Part shown: piece by piece, positions 9,100 to 17,374 of the stretch
Layout: every line of letters begins with the position of its first letter
Position numbering within the stretch: the first letter of the stretch is position 1
Notes under the pieces: model-generated
Databases searched by the model: none
What the model saw: only the letters and a program-made list of their open reading frames with translations
Told to the model about the DNA's origin: nothing
Position numbers and translations under genes: made by a program
Source: Terfezia claveryi
Taxonomy: Eukaryota > Ascomycota > Pezizomycetes > Pezizales > Pezizaceae
Assembly (NCBI GenBank): GCA_015179025.1
Contig: WHUX01000574.1
Coordinates: 1 to 18,641 of the forward strand
DNA: 18,641 nt
Direction of reading: 5' to 3'

Positions 9100-10128
9100 T
9101 ATGTAGAACCACTTGAGTTGCAGTTTATAGAATACTTATATTTGAAGGATATAAGTTATAGTATCCACTAGAAGTATAGAAACTAATTATTGCTAGACTA
9201 CATAGTACTTGTTGTTAAGACCCTTCTATAACCAATTAGAGTAGTATTGTTTCTAGGTACTTCTAAAACTTAAGTTCCCTCTATGAACTACCCAAACTTC
9301 AGAAATTATATGAAATATAATATGATATTATCAAGCACTCATGCTAGCAATAGAACTGCTATCCATATTCTAGACTTGAGTAGATATTTATACTATAACT
9401 TATTTGCTATTACTGACTTGGTTCTTTAGAACCAACTCTTGGCTACATATGACTTTGCCATACAAACTCCCTTTGCAATTATTTTGAAAGCTATAGACTT
9501 GAGCTATAAGGTACTTTCTCTATTCTATAATATAGTCAATTAGAACTTACTAGACAAAGTAGTCTTTACACTCTACTATAGCAACTAAAGTGATAATAAC
9601 AAGGCTAATAGTGAACTGGTCTTTGGTAGTATTAATAACATATATTATATAGAGGACCTAATTTCACTTTTATTAAAAAATAAGAAATAGATGATTAGTC
9701 TAGATTTATTAAATATTAGTATATACCATATAAGTTTTTCTAATGCAATTGAAGCTAGCTGAGATAGAAGTAGTATGCTTTTTATTTTCCTAATCTTTAT
9801 TAGCACTTTTATCAATAAAAAGATTGGGACTAACTAGACTTAGGTTGTATATAAGAAAATTAATACTTTTCTAGATCTCACTTTTATAATCAATAGAAAC
9901 AATTTTACTATAAGGTCTTATAATTATATAATAGATCTGCTTAGTATATGCTTTACTCTTATTGTTGGTTTGAAAGATAAAAAAGTTACTCTTAGTCAAT
10001 AATTTTTAGCAAAATAGTATTCTATTTATAATGTGGATAAGAGGGCTATAAAGTTAGTAAGAGTATATGAATAGTTTGTACTAGAAGGCAGCAATGTTAA
10101 CTTTTATTTCTGTTTTGTATGTATTTAA
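9100..10128 (+). pseudogene. Pepsin-type (A1) aspartic protease, RIP-decayed
   Basis: One plus-strand frame runs for about 1 kb with no frameshift, broken by TAA/TAG stops plus one TGA. Its order of motifs matches fungal A1 peptidases. A start of the mature domain at 9196 reads DYIVLVV...QPIRVVL. A VPS segment follows the first catalytic position (9250-9280). SRYLYYNLFAITDLVL is near 9379-9425. NLLDKVVFTLYYS is near 9546-9584. SELVFGSINNIYYIEDLI is near 9611-9664, like the family's GEL(V/T)FGGID block. ISLDLLNISI is near 9697. DLTFIINRNNFTI is near 9876-9915. The C-terminal QFLAKQYSIYNVDKRAI is near 10002-10050. The first DTG appears as FLG (9250-9258), and the second DSGT is not visible near 9775-9800, so it cannot be active. 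A1 proteases hydrolyse peptide bonds with two aspartates, usually in secreted or vacuolar enzymes. Confidence 0.75.
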
Positions 10129-10244
10129 TATTGCTAGTAATGATATCTAACTTATACTATATAGCTTTTTAATTTCTTTTATATAGTTTTTTTAGTTTTT
10201 GTTTATATATATACATTAGTATAATTATAAAGAGGACTTTAACA
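10129..10244. other. AT-rich spacer between opposing fossils
   Basis: No feature is supported between the end of the protease frame and the minus-strand fossil. Confidence 0.4.
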
Positions 10245-10745
10245 TTCGAACAAAGTCTTCAATTACAACACTGCTTCCAAAGATATAATCTATATATAGA
10301 TATAGTTTAATTGATATTTTTATTCTTTAAAAAGTTTAAAGAACTTCATATGAATAAGTATGTTAATTAATATACAGCAATAAATATTTTAATGATATAC
10401 AATAGATTACCAACTATAGCAGAATAATAGCTTCAGCTAACTTTAATAGTTATAGATGAATATAAGATTATAGAACTCCTTTAAATGTAAAAACCTTCTA
10501 ATCAGTGACTTTCTATATTACTATAGTTACTGTGATCTAATAAAATCTAAATGCATTATTTAATTTATCCTATACTATAGGAAAAGGGAAATTAGGGTCC
10601 TTGTAAATAAGTGCTTTACTGGTTTTTGGACTACCAAGCATAATATTGCTAGTGAAGATATCTATAAGGATTTTCCATACTCTTCTAAGCTAGTTATTTA
10701 TAGTGTAATTGGAATTATACTACCTAATATAGATATTATATACTC
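10245..10745 (-). pseudogene. RIP-decayed coding-like stretch, unknown
   Basis: A minus-strand frame remains open except for TAG/TAA stops. It contains IDIFTSNIMLGSPKTSKALI and KDPNFPFPIV in its first part, then KVFTFKGVL, LLKLAEAIIL and near its end IFGSSVVIEDFVRMLK. It lies downstream of the integrase fossil on the same strand and could be its tail, a second ORF, or a host gene remnant. I do not recognise it. Confidence 0.35.
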
Positions 10746-13153
10746 TAGAAAATAGTAGAGAATATTTCTTAGCTACTAAAGTATTGTATAGCACTATAAT
10801 AAAGATAGAGATACTTATATATTTTGATGAACTCTCTATTCAAACTTAGAGTTTTTAAACTAAGATACTTATATAACTAGTCCTAGTTGTTCTAGAGTTT
10901 TAGAGAGGAACAGTAGTTTTAGATTAGGGAAGTAGGGCTTGAAAAGTGAGGTATGGAAGGAGTTGTTTATATTGTTGAGGTTAAAGAAGTTAGTAAAGTC
11001 CAGTTTAGTATTTTAATTCTATAGTGAATATTTGGTAATGGTGAAGGGGCCTATCTATTTAAGGAATAGTTTAGAGTTATGGTATCTTGCTGGTAGGCCT
11101 TTTATTGATAGTATTACTTAATTATTGATTTGGTAATCAGAAAAGGCTTTTCTATATTTATTGGCTTACTGAATTTGGTTGTTTTTTACTTTGGTAAGGT
11201 TTTTAGCAACCTTGTAAAATTTAGTTGTAGGGTTTGAATAGGTAGATATAGAGTAAAGCAGGATAGGTACTAACAAATTAGGCTAGTATCCTAGCTTAAT
11301 AAAAAAGGGAGAAAGTTTTTTTGTAGTACTAACTCTTATATTCACCTCTGTTTGAATAGAAAGTATAGCTTGTACCCAATTTATTTACTATTCCAACTTC
11401 TTAGCTACAAATATAGGTATAATTGTCCTATTCTTCTTTTCACTAATTCTATCAGTTGAGAGTAATAGGTAGAAGATACTTTATACAAAATTCTATTCTT
11501 CTATATCTAATTTTGAAATATAGTAGATATAAATAAGGGGTCTTGGTCAGAAACAATTTTATAAGGAAATCCTATATTAGACTTAATGAATCTTTCAAAG
11601 ATATTAATAACTCCTAATATATCAACATTGTCTGCAATAGATAGTAAAAATGTAAAATTAGAATGCCTATCAGTTATGACTAATAACTTATAAAATAATA
11701 ATATATAAGGCTTGTCATTTTTAAGAGTTCTGTAACTAAGAGTAAATTCAATATATGAAATTATAATAGGTTCTATACTAAGAAAATCCATTACCATACT
11801 ACCTTATGACTTGGTAAGTATATTCAGAAGAGTAAGAAATCCAGGAGGTTTCTATATAGATCCTTTAGTAATTTGGTAGATTTCATAACTTTTTATAAAT
11901 TATTTAACCTACTTATAAAAATTCTAAAAGATGTACTTGTTGGTAAACTTATATACTATTTTTACAAGGCCTCTATATCTAGTGGTAATATGTGCTTGTT
12001 GAATAAGGGCTTTAGAGGCAGGGTTATCTTTAACTTATAGCTCTTTAAGAACTACTATTTTCTAAGTGAAATTTTTCAGCAAGTACATAAATCTATTCTA
12101 TATTTTTGCTGTAGATACTTGTTCTCCTTTTTTCATTCTTAAATATAGTAGTCTAAATACTATATCTTTTTTCAACTCTTCTCCATAATACCATTCTAAC
12201 TTATGATCTCTTATCTACTTAGGAATTACTAAATCTAGTTCCATACTTTTCTCATTACTATCTTGAACTCCCAGAGCCTTTTTTAGATGATTACTATTAT
12301 AAATAGGCTTATTAAAAGTCTTTAAATTATTTTTTCTAGTATCACAAAAGCTAACAAAGTTCTTGTTTTAGTTATGATAGCTAAAACAATACTTGTATCT
12401 AAGTATCTCTTTTTCTCCTATAGTAGTGACTTTGGAGAGTTTTGGATATAGGTAAAACCAGTGACTATCTTAGTTGTATATGTTGTATTTTCTAATGGTT
12501 TCTTTTAGTAGTAGATACAGTTTGTTGTCAAGAGAGTATTTGTTACTAAGATAGGTGGTTTTTATATAGTTAGTATATTTAGAAGGAGGAAATCTTATAT
12601 ATCTGGGACAGTTTTCTTTGAAATATCCAAATATCTAATATTTGTCATAAAGATTTATACTAGGATTTTTATTATTATATTATGTATATTTGTAGTCTAC
12701 TTTACTACATTAGAAATAAAACTCTTAGGCCTGAGTTTTATTGGAGAATAATGGGAGAATTAGATCCTTAGAGAAGATATCAAAAAGGGTACTAACAGAG
12801 GATGCAAGTGAGGCTTCTAGTGGAGGAGGAGGCTAAAAGTGTACCTTCTTATTATCTGCCTTATCCTTGCACTTAGGTAAGGCTGCCCTTCTGTTTAAAG
12901 TACTTTCAAGAGTGGGATTCTACTCTTAAAGGTTTCTTACAACTATAGAACCTCTGTTAGCCCTTTTTAAGGACTATTTTATCTGTTCTATAGTTATGAG
13001 TTCTCTAGCTTTTTTCCATTTCTCAGATTTATCTAAGTTAAAAGACTTATCTACAAGGGTCTATTCTTATGGGTCCTCTACCTCAAAAGTGAAAGAAGAG
13101 ATAGTACTAGGTTTTTTGTTAATTACTATTTCAAACTTAGGTTTTCTTATAAT
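10746..13153 (-). pseudogene. Ty3/gypsy-type retroelement fragment: zinc knuckle and integrase, RIP-decayed
   Basis: A minus-strand frame runs from about 13150 to about 11456 without a shift, with TAG/TAA stops throughout. In order: a charged N-terminal region (SEKWKKARELITIEQ near 13020); a relic CCHC zinc knuckle near 12650-12608, where two Cys and the His now read Tyr (TGT or CAT to TAT) and the last Cys remains; an unrecognised stretch of about 190 codons; an H2C2-like region (IKSYEIYQITK near 11910); and the integrase core. Its catalytic aspartates lie in VITDR (near 11670) and VSDQD (near 11540). After a one-base shift near 11455 comes TDRISEKKN, whose Glu is 35 residues from the second Asp, the DD35E spacing. 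Further on are VSTTKKLSPFFIKLGY and the GPY/F-type IGPFTI (near 11045) with FHTSLFKPY (near 10960). No reverse transcriptase or RNase H lies between knuckle and integrase. Confidence 0.75.
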
Positions 13154-13560
13154 TGTAATAAGGGCTCTGGGAGACAAGGCAACCAAGGGGTACGCCGGGG
13201 CAGTGGCAAGGGGGAATCATACACGTAGGAGTACTATATGTGTGATCTAGGGAAAGGCTAAGAGTAAGGCAAGGGTAGGGCTAGAGAAACACATATGTAG
13301 GAACACTACATATATAACTGGAGAAGGCTAGGACAGGGGGCAAGGGCAAGAGGCAAGAGAGGCAGAGGGCAAGGGGCATGAGACACGTGGAGGCAGTTGT
13401 TGCATATGTCAGAGGGGGGCAGCTATGCTGCAGAGTTATTCATAGGACAAGGCAAGACGAGGGGATGTACAAGGGAGGTACACCTTTGTGGAGAGACAAG
13501 GTCCTATATTAGATATACAAAACATTGAATAGAGATCCAATGAGAAGGTAGAGAAATGAA

Positions 13561-13575
13561 GATATATATATACAT
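13561..13575 (-). promoter_or_regulatory. TATA-like run in the 3' LTR
   Basis: On the minus strand the LTR reads CATGTATATATATATC about 180 bases from its start, matching the position of the run at 1176-1188 in the solo LTR. It is a plausible core promoter of the element. Confidence 0.4.
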
Positions 13576-13656
13576 GATTCCAGACTAAAGTCGTAGAAGG
13601 AATAAGCTTTCCGAGATTCCTATCTCAGAAGTTAAGATAACAATTACCTATCGACG

Positions 13657-13682
13657 ACACCTGAACAAGCCTGTTCAAGTAT
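13657..13682. repeat. LTR hairpin A
   Basis: The arms ACACCTGAACA (13657-13667) and TGTTCAAGTAT (13672-13682) pair at 9 of 11 positions around a 4-base loop. It is a direct repeat of hairpin B. Confidence 0.7.
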
Positions 13683-13694
13683 CAAAACAGCATA

Positions 13695-13720
13695 ACACTT
13701 GAACAAGCCTGTTCGAGTGT
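13695..13720. repeat. LTR hairpin B
   Basis: The arms ACACTTGAACA (13695-13705) and TGTTCGAGTGT (13710-13720) pair at 10 of 11 positions around AGCC. A hairpin lies at the same LTR position in the solo LTR (1007-1036). Confidence 0.8.
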
Positions 13721-13750
13721 CAAATCAAGACTAAGAATACGGTTGTGACA

Positions 13751-13766
13751 CTATCCCCCCTTTAGG
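13751..13766 (-). other. Polypurine tract next to the 3' LTR
   Basis: The minus strand reads AAAGGGGGGATAG immediately before TGTCAC. In LTR retrotransposons this purine run primes plus-strand DNA synthesis. Its position between the end of pol and the LTR fits exactly. Confidence 0.8.
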
Positions 13767-13938
13767 CTAGAGCTCTAGTGACTAGTAGGCCTGGACATAA
13801 CAACTGGCAAAATTAACATAGGAAACAATAACAAAGGCAACGACAAGGATTCCAACTCCAAACAATAAGAAGAACAAGAAGAACGAGAAGAATGAGAGTC
13901 AGACAGGCTCCACCATATGACTCTCAAAAGGCACAATA
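13767..13938. other. 3' untranslated stretch of the chromovirus
   Basis: This lies between the end of pol and the polypurine tract. It contains an inverted repeat GAGAGTCA (13894-13901) with TGACTCTC (13918-13925). The open frames here on either strand show no homology that I recognise. Confidence 0.5.
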
Positions 13939-16900
13939 TCATTCCATTAGGCCAGGCTTCCTTAGGTATTGCTGGTGGAACAGAGCGACCAAATCCTATG
14001 CATTCTCCAAGTCCTCTGCAGGTTGCCAAATAGCCTCCTCGTCCCTTAACTATTTAACCTTATATTGTAGATGACCATACCTCTTTCTCGAGTACAATAC
14101 CTCTTCGACCTTCCACTCCTCCTCACTTTTGACCACCATGGGAGGAGAGGGGGGATGCTTCTGTCCTGGGAGGGGATCATCCACTGCAGGCTCAACTTCC
14201 AATACATGGACAACCAGGTAGTGTTTGATGTCTTTGGGGAACTTCAACTAGTAGGCATGAGTGCCCATAGTAGCCAACATCTCGAATGGACCCAGAAACT
14301 TGTAGTCGAGCTTGTAAGATGGCCATTCTGTCCAGAAGTGCTAGCTAGAGAGCCACACCTTATCTTCTGGCTAATACTTAGGGGCTAGCAACTATAATCT
14401 ATTGGCATATTCAGCTTGCCTAGCTTATACATATCCTAGCTTGGCTTTCAGAGTAGAGTGAAATTCAGAAATCTACGTGGTGAACTCCTTAGCTGGAGCA
14501 TTCTCCCTGACCTTGTATAGAGGTGCCAGGAAGTCTATGAACTAAGGGTGCCAGCCATAATTGGCTAGGAATGGGGAGGTCTTTAGGGTCTCAAAGAAGT
14601 AGTTGTTGGCAGAGAATTTGTAGGTGGCCAGCAATGAAACCCAGTTATTCTACTGGTAATTAATATATGCCCTTAGATATTGCTCTATGATAATGTTCAT
14701 ATGTTCTGACTAGCCATCAATCTGAGGGTGGTATGCCATAGGCAGGTGTACTTTAATACCCAATAGCTCATAGAATATTTTCTAGAAGTCGGCAATGAAC
14801 TGAGGGCCACGGTCTAAGACAATCGATGCTAGAAGGCTATGGTAATGGAAAATATTATCCAGGTAGAGGAATGCCAATTCAGGGGCTGAGCAGGTGTCTC
14901 GACAGAGTATCACATGCCTCATTTTTATTAACTAATTTACTACTATCAAAATGGTATTAAATCCTAAGTCTTCTAGCAATCTGGTGACGAAGTCCATAGT
15001 CAGGTATTGCCAGGGTTGTTCTGGGACTTCCAGGGGCCTCATGGTACTATAGAGAGTATGGCGGGTAGGTTTAGCATACTTGCAGACATGGCAATTCCAT
15101 ATATATCGCTCCACTTTCTTCTATTGGTCAATCCACATATATTGCCTGAATAGTAACTCTAACATCTTAACTACTCCAGAGTGACCCGCTGCTAGTGTAT
15201 CATAGTGTTCTTTGATCAATCACAGGTGTAGCTCATCATCTGCGAGTACGTAGAGGCAGTTTAGGTGGTAGAGAAGGCTGTCCTAAGTTGTACACTCAGC
15301 TAAGGAAATCTTGGTATGGCAACGCTGTTTAGATTCCACTACAGCTATTATATCCTTAACTAGGGGGTCCTCTGCATATGCCTGTCATAACTGCAGAAGG
15401 AGGTCATTTCCAGCATCAGTATCAGCAAGAGTATTGGCTGCCAGGTCGAGATTTTCTGGTTTCAGTACCACTTGATTCTGGTACCTCAGCCTTTTATCCC
15501 CCCCTTTAGAGAGATCTCCTGATCTTCTAGTCAATGCATCTAGCTTACCCCTAGCCTTTCCAGGCCAGTACTTGATCTTGAAGTTAAACCGAGATAAAAA
15601 CTCCAACCACCTAGCCTGCCATCAGTTCAGCAGCTTGGTGGTGATAAAATACTCAAGGTTCTTATAATCGGACAACACCTCGAAAATTCCCTTAGCTGAC
15701 TCCTGGTGAGGTCTCTATTCCTTAAAACCTTGAATAATAGCCATTAATTCTTTATTATAGATCTCATAATTACACTTTGCTGAGGAGTGTCTTTTGGAGA
15801 AATAGGCCACTAGGTAGAGGACTCCATTGATATACTGGGACAGAATTCCTGGTGGAGACATAGCCGGAAGTATCTGTTTCTACAATACACTCGCTATCGG
15901 GATTAAAGTGAGCCAGTATGGGTGCTGAGTAGAAGACTTTCTTAAGGTTCTAGAAGGCAAATTGGGCTTCTGGACTCCAGTAGAATCACCAGTTTTTTTT
16001 GATTAGAGCTGTAAGGGAGGCCACAATTTTAGAATACCTAGAATAAATCATTGGTAAAAGTTGGCGAATCTCAGGAAGGCCTAAATATCCTTGAGATTTG
16101 CTAGGACTTTCTATTCCTAAATAGCAGTGACCTTAGCAGAGTCCATTCTAATACCTTCTGTAGTCATGATCAACCCTAGATACTTAACCTCCTATATATG
16201 GAATTCACATTTCTTGGGCTTGAGGTACAACCCAACTTACTCCAGCTTCTCCAATACCTGCTAGACATGAATCTTATACTCTGCTAGGGTTTCTAAATAA
16301 ATCAAGATATCATCGAGGTAGGCCATGTAGAATACATCTAGAAAGTGCCGTAAGGTATTATTGATGAAGTATTGAAAGGAGGCAGGAGCGTTGGTTAGGC
16401 TAAAGGGCATGACATTGTACTCGAAGTGGCTATAATATGTCTAGAAGGCTGTTTTCTACTCCTCTCCTTCAGTGACCTGTACCAGATTGTATGCCTCTCA
16501 CAAGTCTAATTTGGTGAACTATTTTACCTTGGAAAGCCTGGCTAATGTCTCCTAGATTAAAGGTAGGGGGTACCTGTTTTTGACCATTATCTTATTTAGG
16601 CCCTAGTAATCAACACACAACTAGAGAGAGCCATCTGATTTCTTTACGAATAGCATTGGAGCACCCGCTGGTAAGGAGCTATTGTGAATGAAGCTCTTGT
16701 TGAGGTTTTCCTCCAAGTATTTCTTCAAAGCTTCCAGCTCTAACTGGGATATTCCATAGAGGGGCCCATAAGGGGGGGTCTTACCCTCTATTAGTGGAAT
16801 AGTATGGTCATATAGCTGGTGGGGTGCGAGCTTTTCTGCAGCCTTCTCCAAGAATAGGTCAATGAATTTGTGGTATTCATCTGGGACTATGGACTTCCAC

Positions 16901-16965
16901 TCCTCCTTAGACCTCATCTTGTTAATCTCCAAGTTCACTTCATATATAAACAGGGCATAAGCCCA
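13939..16965 (-). pseudogene. pol: Gypsy Pol polyprotein (RT, RNase H, integrase, chromodomain), RIP-damaged
   Basis: The reading frame is recoverable from ALFIYEVNLEI (16956-16924) to a TGA at 13939-13941. Reverse transcriptase: PPYGPLYGISQLELEALKKY and SLPAGAPMLFVKKSDGSL, then [18 protein letters not shown] and the catalytic YLDD box at 16309-16320. RNase [10 protein letters not shown], then [30 protein letters not shown] and [17 protein letters not shown] (near 15600). Integrase: CHVC zinc-binding pair, MDFVTRL, VLDRGPQF and YHPQIDG(Q)SE with DD35E spacing. Chromodomain: EEEWKVEEVLYSRKRYG, WQPAEDLENA and FHQQYLRKPG (14124-13942). Stops such as DL(TGA)EAYN, EE(TAG)KTAF and YKVK(TAG) fit CGA to TGA and TGG to TAG, hits on both DNA strands. 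Two single-base shifts, near 16038 and near 15853, cancel each other. It would copy and insert the element; the chromodomain normally directs integration to heterochromatin. It is not functional as written. Confidence 0.9.
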
Positions 16966-16985
16966 TTAGCAAAAAAAATTCTCCA

Positions 16986-17330
16986 TCATGACGCAGCAAC
17001 TAGTTTTGTTCCACCTAGTACACCACCAAATTCCTGCTGCCTCTCATGCACCCTGTTTATACTACAAAATTTCTGCTCCCACTCATGCACCCCATGCGCA
17101 TCCTCAAAATATATGCTCTACACCTCGAACACCACCAAATTCCCACTGCCTCTCATACACCCTATGTGCACCCTCAAACTTCAGCAGAAAAAATAAACAA
17201 ATCTGTATCCGGACGCATCAACTACTTTTATACCATCCCATGTGTTACAATTTTCTGCTTACCTCTATACGCCCCCACACATGCCCTCCTAATATTGGCC
17301 TAGCACCTGTTTTACATCCAACACTTCACG
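16986..17330. repeat. Imperfect tandem repeats, about 110-bp period, three units
   Basis: GACGCAGCAACTAGTTTT at 16990 recurs as GACGCATCAACTACTTTT at 17212, a distance of 222 bp or two periods. CACCACCAAATTCC at 17021 recurs at 17130 (109 bp), each followed by a CTGCCTCTCAT(G/A)CACCC-like block. A middle unit (about 17091-17200) and a diverged third unit share the layout. They lie between the truncated gypsy element and the 3' end of the Plavaka-like gene, so they may be subterminal repeats of that transposon. The overlapping plus-strand open frames here are proline/histidine-rich products of the repeat and unlikely to be genes. Confidence 0.65.
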
Positions 17331-17363
17331 TTCTTTGTGGCTCTTCTCTCAACTGGTCACAAG

Positions 17364-17369
17364 TTTATT
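17364..17369 (-). terminator. Possible polyadenylation signal
   Basis: On the minus strand AATAAA lies about six bases beyond the stop codon of the Plavaka-like gene, within AATAATAAA. It is close to the stop for a fungal gene, so the call is tentative. Confidence 0.3.
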
Positions 17370-17374
17370 ATTTC

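Larger units (their letters stand above)
13154..13750 (-). repeat. 3' LTR of the chromovirus (597 bp)
   Basis: On the minus strand it starts TGTCACAACC just after the polypurine tract and ends CCCTTATTACA, the TG...CA form of LTRs. It aligns throughout with the solo LTR at 931-1535 but keeps many CpG, CpA and TpG sites. It holds two near-identical hairpins (13657-13720), a TATA run (13561-13575), and a partial internal duplication of about 72 bp with hairpin-like CACATATGTAG words near 13218-13245 and 13290-13318. The adjacent host bases ATAAT (13149-13153) would be one half of a 5-bp target duplication; the partner is not in the window. Confidence 0.85.
13154..16985 (-). mobile_element. Ty3/gypsy chromovirus, 5'-truncated, moderately RIP-mutated
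   Basis: The element reads on the minus strand: a truncated 5' edge near 16985, then pol (reverse transcriptase, RNase H, integrase, chromodomain), a short untranslated stretch, a polypurine tract and the 3' LTR. The gag, protease, primer-binding site and 5' LTR are absent from the window. The 3' LTR inserts directly into the older integrase fossil at 13153/13154, so this element is younger than that fossil. The 5' edge meets tandem repeats and the Plavaka-like element, which may have inserted into it or replaced its 5' part. Confidence 0.85.

Noticed and set aside
12996..13250. Plus-strand 84-codon frame running into the LTR
   Set aside because: It is antisense to the integrase-element fossil and then enters the LTR; no protein family is recognisable.
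13775..14388. Overlapping open frames on both strands near the chromodomain
   Set aside because: The plus-strand frames, and the minus-strand frame at 13775-14029, are alternative frames of pol. Only the frame containing the chromodomain motifs is real.
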